DNA of 64,000 bases. Source: an uncultured Marivita sp. GTDB taxonomy: Bacteria; Pseudomonadota; Alphaproteobacteria; Rhodobacterales; Rhodobacteraceae. Of the stretch, positions 54,824 to 63,268 are shown piece after piece. The notes below the pieces were generated by a model. The model was not told the origin of the DNA, made no database searches, and worked only from the letters and a program-made list of their open reading frames with translations. Numbering within the stretch: the stretch's first letter is position 1; each line of letters opens with the position of its first letter. Where the stretch lies: the NCBI RefSeq assembly GCF_947488135.1, contig NZ_CANKYW010000001.1, positions 1 to 64,000 on the forward strand. The letters run 5' to 3'. The translations under genes and the position numbers were made by a program.

Positions 54824-54934
54824 TCCACTGCCGTTGAAAATCGACTTGAAGACTTCTCCGCCAACTTCGCTTTGTGAAACCTCAGCAAGCAGTTAAGTCT
54901 TGGCTAAGAAGAATAATCGGAGGATCGAACAGAA

Positions 54935-55171
54935 ATGGCCGTTGTTAAAGAGATCGAAAAAGACGACACAAAGGAATATCCAGTCAGCAGAACAACATCT
55001 CGCTGCACTTACACTGTGGTGCACTTGGGCGAAGAGGCGTTCCTAGACCTGCGCACCTACGGTTCGGACACCCGATTGGTTGAAGGACATGCGAGCCAAG
55101 TCATGCAGTTCGATCGAAACGCGGCACGAACTCTCTATCGTGCTCTCCGAGAGACCTTCGATTTCGACTAG
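54935..55171 (+). CDS. Unrecognised small protein divergent from the ATPase (78 aa)
   Basis: Starts MAVVKEIEKDDTKEYPVSRT; ATG 54935 follows GGAGG at 11 bases. Predicted beta-rich centre (CTYTVVHLGEEAFLDLRTYG) and a C-terminal helix (RNAARTLYRALRETFDFD). It lies only 42 bases from the open end of the divergent ATPase frame and 39 bases before the Vsr gene, so it probably forms an operon with vsr. No family recognised. It may be a small regulatory or adaptor protein. Confidence 0.75.
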   Translation: MAVVKEIEKDDTKEYPVSRTTSRCTYTVVHLGEEAFLDLRTYGSDTRLVEGHASQVMQFDRNAARTLYRALRETFDFD

Positions 55172-55210
55172 CACTCCGACACCGTCACCGGCGAAGTAAG
55201 ATCGAAGATA

Positions 55211-55627
55211 ATGGCACGGGTCCGTAGTAAGGACTCGAAGGCGGAAGTGACGCTTCGCAAGGCGCTCCACGCACGGGGCTTTCGGTACCTTGTGAACCGA
55301 CGCGGACTTCCGGGAACGCCGGATCTCGTATTCCCGCGCCGCGGGGCGGTCTTGTTCGTTCATGGCTGTTTTTGGCATCGACACGACGGGTGCCGACGGG
55401 CGACGACACCAGCAACCAACGAGGCCTTCTGGACCGAGAAGTTCGAGCGGAACATCGAGCGCGACGCTCGCAAGATCGCAGAATTGGAGGCCGTGGGTTG
55501 GCGCGTCGGCGTCGTGTGGAAATGCGAGATCTTACGACAACCCCTCGGCCCCTTGCTGGACCGCGTCGCGGCATTCTTGACTGACCCTGAAGGCATACTG
55601 GAACCCATTGACCGGGATAGGCACTAA
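55211..55627 (+). CDS. vsr: Vsr-type DNA mismatch endonuclease
   Basis: A 138-aa nuclease of the very-short-patch repair fold. MARVRSKDSKAEVTLRKALH at the N-terminus, the catalytic Asp in LPGTPDLVFPRRGAVLF, and FVHGCFWHRHDGCRRATTP are all conserved, followed by FWTEKFERNIERDARK. Classical Vsr nicks T:G mismatches made by deaminated 5-methylcytosine. In clusters with a GHKL ATPase, Vsr-fold proteins are predicted to act as the restricting nuclease instead. Active-site residues are intact. Confidence 0.93.
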   Translation: MARVRSKDSKAEVTLRKALHARGFRYLVNRRGLPGTPDLVFPRRGAVLFVHGCFWHRHDGCRRATTPATNEAFWTEKFERNIERDARKIAELEAVGWRVGVVWKCEILRQPLGPLLDRVAAFLTDPEGILEPIDRDRH

Positions 55628-56018
55628 TGATTCATCCTGGCGAGCGATCAAGATCGAAGCTTGGTAGAACATCGCAACTTGGGCTGTTCAATCGTGCCTC
55701 CGACGGGAATTTGGCGCAGTCCGGATTCTGGCGATCGAAAAGGGCGAGATAAAAGCGCCTGCCACGAACGCCGCAAGTCACTGACGTGACTGGCGTTTTC
55801 GCGTGCATGCAAATCGGTGGTGTGCAGGTTTCGCGGATTTCTCCAATGATATCAAGCTGCCAGCATGCACAGTGGCGACTGGAACGAAGCCCCGCGTCGA
55901 TGAGTCAGTGAAAGCTTGCCTTAAACGATGTCGCGGTCAGTGACACATGAGCGTCCAGCGGAGGACGCAGTTCGAAGGCACGCGGGTGGCGTGAAAAATC
56001 CCACAGCCGAAGCAAGCA
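55628..56018. other. Gene-free stretch between vsr and the DUF3883 fragment
   Basis: 391 bases with no supportable coding frame. It contains the hairpin at 55767-55797 and two short CG-rich repeats. The composition changes across it, with the sequence after about 56.0 kb more GC-rich than the methylase cluster, which suggests a junction between separately acquired modules. Confidence 0.4.
55767..55797 (+). terminator. Hairpin downstream of vsr
   Basis: AACGCC-gca-AGTCAC-tgac-GTGACT-GGCGTT followed by TT. A 12-bp stem with a 3-base bulge, 140 bases past the vsr stop. Likely the terminator of the small-protein/vsr operon. Confidence 0.5.
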
Positions 56019-56498
56019 TCATTCCGAACGCCTGGCATCCGCCACGGCGAGTTCGTTCCTCGTGATGTGGAATGGCGTCCTCTCCCATCCATTCGTTGTC
56101 TTGACCTCGATCAGTCGGGCATGACCTTCCGGTGTGAAGCTTTCGATGTCGTAGCCTGCCCCGTCGCCATCCTCTTCGGAAACCCAGCGGACCTTGCGAG
56201 CCAGATCATCACGACCGGCATCGCGCAGCGTGGCTCGTTCGTGCTCGATGGCGCGTTCCTCGCCCGCCTTCCCCAAGGCGCGGTTCCGTTCATCACGGCC
56301 CGCAACATCGAACTTTCGTGCGACTGCCAGCATCTGTTCCAACTCGTCCGGAGGCGGCTGGTTCGAAAGCGTCGGCGGCGGCCCGACGAAGAGTCTGCCC
56401 GCTTCCTGCATCTCTCGCGCCGCTCCTGCCCTCGGAATCCGCATGGTCCAACCAGGATTGAGGGCAAGCCAGCGCGCGACAGCGTCTACCAATGACAT
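56019..56498 (-). pseudogene. Truncated DUF3883 (PD-(D/E)xK-like) protein
   Basis: A 159-codon frame. Residues about 110-155 match DUF3883: GAGYDIESFTPEGHARLIEV and KTTNGWERTPFHITRNELAV, including the D...ExK catalytic pattern of restriction-endonuclease folds. Full-length proteins continue for about 50 residues after NELAVADAR; here the frame stops at RRSE. The N-terminal part is also shorter than in typical members. It is probably the remains of a larger defence-associated nuclease or helicase-linked protein cut by the junction near 56.0 kb. Confidence 0.65.
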
Positions 56499-56670
56499 CG
56501 CCTATATCGGGGTCTCGCCCACGCTCTTCGATCACCCGGTTCGCGACCGGCGCATGCCGCCGCCCAAGCGGATAAATGCCCGCACGGTCTGGGACCGGAA
56601 AAAACTTGACCGGGCGTTCGAGCTGATCCCTGATGGGGATCACTCCGACCACAATCCCTGGGACGACTGA
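56443..56670 (+). CDS. Integrase-associated small DNA-binding protein (excisionase-like)
   Basis: 75 residues from ATG 56443; the recognisable part is IAYIGVSPTLFDHPVRDRRM then PPPKRINARTVWDRKKLDRA and a C-terminal HNPWDD. The AlpA/excisionase-like winged-helix pattern is found directly before tyrosine integrases in many rhodobacterial islands. The usual first helix (ending in a Y/F-x-GVSP segment) is replaced by an unrelated sequence running antisense to the DUF3883 fragment, so the N-terminus may be truncated. It ends 25 bases before the integrase. Confidence 0.6.
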   Translation: MVQPGLRASQRATASTNDIAYIGVSPTLFDHPVRDRRMPPPKRINARTVWDRKKLDRAFELIPDGDHSDHNPWDD

Positions 56671-56695
56671 CGGCTGACGAAAGGCGGCGCGTGCC

Positions 56696-57808
56696 ATGCC
56701 CACATTCAGGATGAGAGACGGTTCGGGCAGCATCCGCCTTAAACACGTCATCGAGGATACCGACCGGCACGGGAACGTGCGCATCTACTTGCGGCGGCCC
56801 GGGCACCTGAAGGTGCGGCTGCGGAGCCAGCCGGGTACTGAGGACTTCCTCGCCGAATACCGCGCTGCGATGATGGGCGCGACGCCGCGCGCGCCCACCG
56901 GACCGCTCGAGCGGCGCGGGTCGAAGGGCAGCTTCAAGTGGCTCTGTGAGCAGTATTTCGTTTCCGCCGAATACCAGCGCCTGAGCGGGCGCACCAAGTA
57001 TGTCCGCCGCGGCATCCTCGACCGGATCTGCGAGAATAACGGATTGAAGCCCTATGCCCTGATGGAGCCGCGTCACGTCCGGCGCATGCGGGACGAGATG
57101 GCCGACCGGCCCGAGGCCGCCAACGGCTTCGTCAAGGCGCTTAGGCAGGTCTATGCCTTCGCGGTCGAATACGAGCTGGCGCAGCGAAACCCGGCCCGCG
57201 ATGTGCCCTACCTCAAGGCCAAGGGGGACGGCTTTCACTCCTGGACGATGGAGGAGGTCCGGCAGTTCGAGGACCATCACCCGATCGGCAGCAAGCCGCG
57301 GCTGGCGCTGGCGCTCATGCTCTATACCGGGCAGCGGCGGTCGGACATCGTCCGGCTCGGGCCGCAGCACATCAAGGACGGCTGGATCACCCTGACCCAG
57401 GCCAAGAACCGTGACCGCAAGCCCGTCACCCTATCCATCCCGGTCCTGCCCGAGTTGAAGGCGGTGCTCGACGCGACGCCCACCGGCAACCTCGCCTTCC
57501 TCGTCACGGCCTTCGGCAAGCCCTTCACCTCGAACGGCTTCGGCAACTGGTTCCGCAAGCAATGCGACACGGCCGGGCTGAAGCACTGCTCTGCCCACGG
57601 TCTGCGCAAGGCCGGCGCGGCGCTGGCAGCCGAGAACGGGGCGACCGAGCGGCAGTTGATGGCGATCTTTGGCTGGACGACCATGAAGGAAGCCTCGCGC
57701 TACACCCGCGCCGCGCGCCAGAAGGTGCTGGCGGCGTCCGGGATGAAGCTGTTGTCGCGGGATGGGGGCGCGCCGGGAAGGGGGGAAGCGCGGGGTGGCG
57801 AAACGTGA
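56696..57808 (+). CDS. int: Tyrosine site-specific integrase
   Basis: A 370-aa phage-type integrase with all catalytic residues: R214 in LYTGQRRSDIVRL, H301 and R304 in CSAHGLRKAGAAL, the His/Trp position in IFGWTTMKEAS and the nucleophile Y336 in SRYTRAARQK. The N-terminal part is the arm-binding and core-binding region (FKWLCEQYFVSAEYQRLSGR). It is expected to have inserted the island at the 3' end of tRNA-Phe. Confidence 0.93.
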   Translation: MPTFRMRDGSGSIRLKHVIEDTDRHGNVRIYLRRPGHLKVRLRSQPGTEDFLAEYRAAMMGATPRAPTGPLERRGSKGSFKWLCEQYFVSAEYQRLSGRTKYVRRGILDRICENNGLKPYALMEPRHVRRMRDEMADRPEAANGFVKALRQVYAFAVEYELAQRNPARDVPYLKAKGDGFHSWTMEEVRQFEDHHPIGSKPRLALALMLYTGQRRSDIVRLGPQHIKDGWITLTQAKNRDRKPVTLSIPVLPELKAVLDATPTGNLAFLVTAFGKPFTSNGFGNWFRKQCDTAGLKHCSAHGLRKAGAALAAENGATERQLMAIFGWTTMKEASRYTRAARQKVLAASGMKLLSRDGGAPGRGEARGGET

Positions 57809-57865
57809 TACACCGCATTCCTCGCCAAGTCTGAAATGACCAAGAAGAACACAATGGAGGCAGTC

Positions 57866-58030
57866 ATGACAGAGACCGAGAAACTGAAGCTGGATGAAGG
57901 CGAAACCTCGACGCTCCCTCCCGAGGCGTTCGCCGAGTTCCAGCGAGCGACGGATGCCCCAGGGGCGCGGATAACCGGCCTCGCTCGAGCGGCGGAAAAG
58001 GCACAGCGGCTGCTCAAAGGTGCAGACTGA
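57866..58030 (+). CDS. Small hypothetical protein after the integrase (54 aa)
   Basis: ATG 57866 has GGAGG 6 bases upstream; a longer frame from 57836 lacks this. Starts MTETEKLKLDEGETSTLPPE and ends LARAAEKAQRLLKGAD. It has some resemblance to the C-terminal neutralising part of short antitoxins, too weak to name. It lies between the integrase and the HigB-like gene, on the same strand. Confidence 0.55.
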   Translation: MTETEKLKLDEGETSTLPPEAFAEFQRATDAPGARITGLARAAEKAQRLLKGAD

Positions 58031-58102
58031 TCCTCGCCCCGCAGCCCGTTCTTGCAAAATTAGTTCTTCAAGGCTATATAGCTTCAAGGTAGTATTTGCC
58101 CG

Positions 58103-58459
58103 ATGCCGCGGACCGTATCCTTTGTCGAGGAATTTGAGCCGGAATTCGATGCCCTGCCACAAGAGGTGCAGGACGCGATCCTCGCCCGGGCGCTTTTGCT
58201 CGAGCGGGAAGGCCCCATGCTCGGGCGGCCCCATGCGGACACCCTGACCGGGTCGAAGCATGCCAACATGAAGGAGCTGCGCTGCAATGCCGCCGATGGC
58301 GTCTGGCGCATCGCCTTCGCATTCGACCCCGATCGGCAGGCGATCCTGCTCGTCGGCGGGGACAAGTCGGGTGGCAGCGAGAAGCGGTTCTACAAGTCGC
58401 TGATCGCTCGGGCGGACGACCGCTTCGACCGCCACCTGAAGAGACGGAAAGGACAATGA
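58103..58459 (+). CDS. higB: HigB-type toxin (RelE/Gp49 family)
   Basis: A 118-aa RelE-superfamily mRNA interferase of the phage Gp49-like group: EFEPEFDALPQEVQDAILAR, MKELRCNAADGVWRIAFAFD and AILLVGGDKSGGSEKRFYKS. Toxin first, antitoxin second, with ATGA overlap, is the HigBA order. The toxin should cleave ribosome-bound mRNA when the antitoxin is lost. Confidence 0.9.
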   Translation: MPRTVSFVEEFEPEFDALPQEVQDAILARALLLEREGPMLGRPHADTLTGSKHANMKELRCNAADGVWRIAFAFDPDRQAILLVGGDKSGGSEKRFYKSLIARADDRFDRHLKRRKGQ

Positions 58460-58827
58460 CGATGGCCCGGAGCCTGAAGGAGAAGCTGGCGACCCTGGAC
58501 CCTGCCCGTCGCGCGGCGATCGAGGCCGAGGCCGATCGGCTGCATGCCGAGTACCTGACGCTACAGGAATTGCGGAAAGCCAAGAAGCTGACCCAGGTGC
58601 AACTGGCCGAAACCCTCGGCGTCCAGCAGGCCACCGTCGCGAAATACGAACGCCAGAGCGACCTCCTGCTTTCGACGCTGACGAGCTACGTCCGCGCGAT
58701 GGGCGGGGAACTCAAGCTGATGGTCGAGTTTCCCGGTAAGGCTCCGGTCGCTCTCGAAGGGTTGGGAGAGACGGAGGAACCGCGGCGAGCTCGAGGCGGC
58801 AAAGCGCAACGAGCCGTTCAGCTATAG
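58456..58827 (+). CDS. higA: HigA-type antitoxin (XRE family)
   Basis: A 123-aa protein with a helix-turn-helix of the XRE type (AKKLTQVQLAETLGVQQATV followed by AKYERQSDLLLSTLTSYVRA) and a C-terminal MGGELKLMVEF strand typical of HigA. ATG at 58456 overlaps the toxin stop; 58462 is an alternative start. It would neutralise HigB and repress the pair. The pair probably stabilises the island. Confidence 0.9.
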   Translation: MTMARSLKEKLATLDPARRAAIEAEADRLHAEYLTLQELRKAKKLTQVQLAETLGVQQATVAKYERQSDLLLSTLTSYVRAMGGELKLMVEFPGKAPVALEGLGETEEPRRARGGKAQRAVQL

Positions 58828-58859
58828 GAAAATGAGGCAGTGTCGAACCCATCCGCTGT

Positions 58860-59765
58860 CTAGAGGAGACCACGGAGCTCCAAGGCGTCCCTGCCTACCA
58901 CAGTAATCATGGTATCAACATGGTGGGGCCGCATCCGGAAAGCTTCGTCTATCACTTCGGTCGCTGGGATCAATTCCGCCAGATCAGCCTTGATCAGATC
59001 ACGAGAAACACCTCGCTCGATTATGCCCTCGACCTCGATCGGAAGCTCAAAATCATCAGGCCATTCGCTGGGATCCGGTTCGTATTTGAATCGGCGAGGA
59101 ATGACACCGCCGCCCGTCAAATCCAACCCATGTGCAACAGCACTTGCCATCAATGCGAAGCACATTCTTGGAGTGGGCTTTCTGGGGCTCGGATGCGGCG
59201 TCGTTGGCACAAGCGCCTTGAACTGTGAAAGAGGTTTGATGCACGTACTGTCCACCGCGCCGAAGCTGCGCAGGTATCGATTCAAGACCGCCTTATCTGG
59301 GTTTCCAGACGGTTCGCCCGATAGTGTCGCCGCGTGCCGCTCCCGAGAAAGCGGGCTCTGACTGGAAGGGTTGCCAACACCGCCGGCGAGGTTTGTGAGG
59401 ATTCCACCCTCATGGAGTCGACCGAGCAACTTGATCAACTCACCTTCTCGTTCCAGGCACAAACCTTCATCGTCGGTAGAATACTCTCGATCTATGCGGT
59501 AGCGAACCCAGCCACCATTCCTCAGAATTTTCCTTATGACATTGCATTTGAGAGGGTTGCCCTCGAGTTCGCGCGTGCCACGCCTCGCTTCGAGTTCATG
59601 TTCAAGTACTCGCCTCCCCTTACCCTTCCCGACGTAGAACGGAGCCCCATCGGGTCTGCACAGCAGGTATGTGTAGAAGTCGAGCCGCTCCGGACACGCG
59701 AGAAATTTCGTCACTGCCTCACGGGAGCCTTCAAAGGTCGGCGGGTTCTCAAACTGGTAGGACAT
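58860..59765 (-). CDS. GIY-YIG nuclease-domain protein
   Basis: A 301-aa protein. The N-terminal domain (residues about 25-110) carries FYTYLLCRPDGAPFYVGKGK, which places the GIY-YIG motif as YTY...YVG, followed by the conserved Arg in GKGRRVLEHE and a Glu later in RDDEGLCLEREGELIKLLGR-type context (seen as LEREGELIKLL). The C-terminal part is helical and unrecognised, ending in VDTMITVVGRDALELRGLL. Such proteins are found as stand-alone or homing-like nucleases in islands. ATG 59765 was chosen because it starts the conserved domain lead; 59810 is the longest start. Confidence 0.8.
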   Translation of the reverse strand: MSYQFENPPTFEGSREAVTKFLACPERLDFYTYLLCRPDGAPFYVGKGKGRRVLEHELEARRGTRELEGNPLKCNVIRKILRNGGWVRYRIDREYSTDDEGLCLEREGELIKLLGRLHEGGILTNLAGGVGNPSSQSPLSRERHAATLSGEPSGNPDKAVLNRYLRSFGAVDSTCIKPLSQFKALVPTTPHPSPRKPTPRMCFALMASAVAHGLDLTGGGVIPRRFKYEPDPSEWPDDFELPIEVEGIIERGVSRDLIKADLAELIPATEVIDEAFRMRPHHVDTMITVVGRDALELRGLL

Positions 59766-59917
59766 GCGCGAGGCATATCGAGCGAAATCGGCCGAACTAT
59801 GGCAGAGCACTGATGCAGCATTCTAGCTGGATGAAGCGACCAAGTGCCTGAGCCACTTCCAATTATGGCCAGCAACCTCTCGACCCGTACGAACGCGAAC
59901 AACTCGCGAACAAAAAA

Positions 59918-59951
59918 GTCCCACTTTTCCCAAGCGCGAAAACGGTGGGAC
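59918..59951. repeat. Subterminal repeat with inverted half, right end of island
   Basis: GTCCCACTTTTCC (59918-59930) is the second copy of the left-end repeat at 50014. Here its first 7 bases are repeated inverted as GTGGGAC at 59945-59951, giving a 34-bp inverted structure. It lies about 50-80 bases inside the right attachment site. The rest of 59766-59998 holds no supportable gene. Confidence 0.55.
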
Positions 59952-59998
59952 GATTTTGCACCATAACCCATTGATATCATTCACGCTAGGAGGAGTGT

Positions 59999-60073
59999 TG
60001 GTGCCCGGGGGCGGAATCGAACCACCGACACGAGGATTTTCAATCCACTGCTCTACCCCTGAGCTACCCGGGC
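59999..60073 (-). tRNA. tRNA-Phe (anticodon GAA)
   Basis: A 75-nt cloverleaf with encoded CCA: 7-bp acceptor stem GCCCGGG/CCCGGGC, D loop AGGGGTA, anticodon stem-loop TGGATTGAAAATCC and T arm with GGTTCGATTCC. The anticodon GAA reads phenylalanine codons. Its 3' end points into the island, the usual target side of tyrosine integrases. Confidence 0.97.
60001..60014. repeat. attR: Right attachment site within tRNA-Phe
   Basis: GTGCCCGGGGGCGG, identical to 49914-49927, covers the acceptor stem and the first bases of the T arm. The copy here is part of the intact tRNA gene, so the tRNA function was preserved on integration. Confidence 0.8.
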
Positions 60074-60246
60074 ACGGGAGAACGATCATCGTTCGGGTGG
60101 CGGCGTTCTATGTGACGGTTTGGGGCGTGTCCAGTGGGTTTTCGCCCGAAATCGCAAAAACAAATGTCACGTCTGTGATCTGCGCAAAGGGCGCTTCGCA
60201 CGTGCCGTAGACTTGTCATCTCACCCGTAATCGGCAAGGTGACGGG

Positions 60247-60852
60247 ATGACGCCCAGCTTTGCATTCGAAGACCAGTTGCGCGCCGCTCCGAACACGCGG
60301 ATTGCCGGTGTGGACGAGGCGGGGCGAGGACCGTTGGCGGGGCCGGTTGTCGCGGCGGCTGTGGTTCTTGATCCTGCTCGTATTCCGCCAGGACTGAATG
60401 ACTCCAAGGCACTGACGGCCCGAAAAAGAAGCGCGCTTCTTGATCTGATCCTCGATCAGGCCGAGGTCGGGATAGGCGAAGCGAGCGTCGACGAAATCGA
60501 CCGGATCAATATTCTTAGGGCCAGCCACTTGGCCATGTGCCGTGCGATCGCCGCTTTGCCGCGAACGCCTGACCATGTGCTCATCGACGGCAACATGAGC
60601 CCCTGTGATTTGACCCTTCGCTCCACTCCGATCGTGAAGGGAGACAGCCTGTCGTTGAGCATCGCGGCGGCCTCAATTGTGGCCAAAACAAGGCGCGATG
60701 CGATCATGTGGGATTTGGCGCAACAGTATCCCGGCTATGGCTGGGAAACAAATCAGGGCTACCCCACAAAATGTCACAAAGACGCCCTCCGAAATCTTGG
60801 TGTGACCCCACACCATAGACGTTCCTTCAAGCCGGTCCACAATATCTTGTGA
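60247..60852 (+). CDS. rnhB: Ribonuclease HII
   Basis: A 201-aa enzyme that removes RNA from RNA-DNA hybrids. The first catalytic Asp and Glu lie in AGVDEAGRGPLAGPVVAAAV, the third acidic residue in HVLIDGNMSP, and IAAASIVAKTRRD plus GYGWETNQGYPTKCHKDAL are conserved. Its position just before ccrM is typical for alphaproteobacteria. Confidence 0.94.
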   Translation: MTPSFAFEDQLRAAPNTRIAGVDEAGRGPLAGPVVAAAVVLDPARIPPGLNDSKALTARKRSALLDLILDQAEVGIGEASVDEIDRINILRASHLAMCRAIAALPRTPDHVLIDGNMSPCDLTLRSTPIVKGDSLSLSIAAASIVAKTRRDAIMWDLAQQYPGYGWETNQGYPTKCHKDALRNLGVTPHHRRSFKPVHNIL

Positions 60853-60874
60853 CAAGAAAAAATCATAACCACTT

Positions 60875-60913
60875 GATTCAAAAAAGAAATTGACCACGAA
60901 TCGGCTTTGACTC
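60875..60913 (+). promoter_or_regulatory. Three clustered GANTC sites upstream of ccrM
   Basis: GATTC at 60875-60879, GAATC at 60898-60902 and GACTC at 60909-60913, in 39 bases of the 115-bp gap between rnhB and ccrM. GANTC is the sequence methylated by CcrM, so the methylase could modify its own promoter. In Caulobacter the ccrM promoter is known to be methylation-sensitive. Confidence 0.55.
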
Positions 60914-60940
60914 ATCTTTTGATGCAATCACAGAGCGTAA

Positions 60941-62071
<1,131 letters not shown>

Positions 62072-62126
62072 CACCAACAGAACACCGCCGGTGCCTGCGG
62101 CCCATGATCCGCGGCACTACACCTTG

Positions 62127-62153
62127 CCCCGCCGATCTTCGGCGGGGTTTTTT
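62127..62153 (+). terminator. Strong intrinsic terminator after ccrM
   Basis: CCCCGCCGA-TCT-TCGGCGGGG with a perfect 9-bp stem and 6 T residues, 55 bases past the ccrM stop. Confidence 0.9.
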
Positions 62154-62283
62154 CCGTTCGGCACAGCCAACGGAACCGCCAAAATCGGTGTCAAAAGCGA
62201 TGGCGCCTCGTTTGGCGTTCCGTATAACGTCCCGAACAACCGAATTTTTGCCCGGGCGGGGGCGACACAGGGGGGACAGCACC

Positions 62284-63057
62284 ATGAAATGGGCCAGAGG
62301 CTTAACGAAAGATGGCAACGAAATAACGGGTGTCGTTGTGGACGACATGCTGCACCCGCGTGACCATCTTGGGTCCGATGCCGACGCCGGTGATGCCGTG
62401 CCCTTGTCGGACGTGTCGCTGCTCCCGCCAGTGGTGCCGGGCAAGTTCATCGGCCTCTGGAACAACTTTAAGGCCGCTGCGGAAAAGAACGGCAACGATC
62501 ATCCGAGCCATCCGCTGTATTTCTTCAAGGCCGACACGTCGCTTTCGGGTCCGGGAGCAGAGGTTGAAATTCCCGCGTCTGCTGGGCGTGTCGTGTTCGA
62601 AGGTGAGCTTGGCATCGTGATCGGCAAAACCTGCAAAGCCGTGTCTTCCGAAGACGCGGAGCAGGCCATTTTCGGCTATACCTGCGTAAACGACATCACC
62701 TCGCTTGACGTTCTTAACGCGGACCCGTCCTTCCCCCAATGGACCCGCGCCAAGAGCTTTGATGGGTTCGGAGTGGTCGGTCCCGTGATCGAAACAGATG
62801 TCTCGTGGCAAGACCTGACCGTGACTGTACTGGTCAATGGGCGCGAAAGACAGTCCTACCCGGCGTCAGACATGATCCTGACCCCGCCACAGATCGTGAG
62901 CCTTCTGTCGCAAGACATGACGCTCAACGCTGGAGACGTGATCGCCTGCGGAACATCACTGGGTGCACGTCCGATCAAGGCGGGAATGGAGGTCGAAGTG
63001 AAGATCGATGGCATCGGTAGCGTCAGCGTGACGATGACGGCTGCAAAGGAAGCCTGA
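62284..63057 (+). CDS. Fumarylacetoacetate hydrolase-family protein
   Basis: A 257-aa FAH-fold protein: GKFIGLWNNFKAAAEKNG, PLYFFKADTSLSGPGAEVEI, VVFEGELGIVIGKTCKAVSS, CVNDITSLDVLNADPSFPQW and the Lys/Gly region AKSFDGFGVVGPVI. FAH-family members hydrolyse or decarboxylate beta-diketo acids (2-oxo acids, homoprotocatechuate products). No pathway genes are adjacent, so the substrate is not assigned. ATG 62284 was chosen over the longer frame because the protein starts MKWARGLTKDG. Confidence 0.87.
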   Translation: MKWARGLTKDGNEITGVVVDDMLHPRDHLGSDADAGDAVPLSDVSLLPPVVPGKFIGLWNNFKAAAEKNGNDHPSHPLYFFKADTSLSGPGAEVEIPASAGRVVFEGELGIVIGKTCKAVSSEDAEQAIFGYTCVNDITSLDVLNADPSFPQWTRAKSFDGFGVVGPVIETDVSWQDLTVTVLVNGRERQSYPASDMILTPPQIVSLLSQDMTLNAGDVIACGTSLGARPIKAGMEVEVKIDGIGSVSVTMTAAKEA

Positions 63058-63268
63058 CGCATGGAATGCACCAGGTGTGATGTGGACTATCAAACCGCAT
63101 CAAAACCGTTCGAATTTGGGCTTGGCATTCCAACGTGCCACAAATAATCGTGAAAATTCGAAATATATTTGAAACCAACAGGCGTTTGGCGGTTTCTCTA
63201 TCAGGAAAGCAATTTACAGATGATCGGCGCGCGGTCTGCTCCGGCCCGATCGGTTTGAAAGGTTACGT

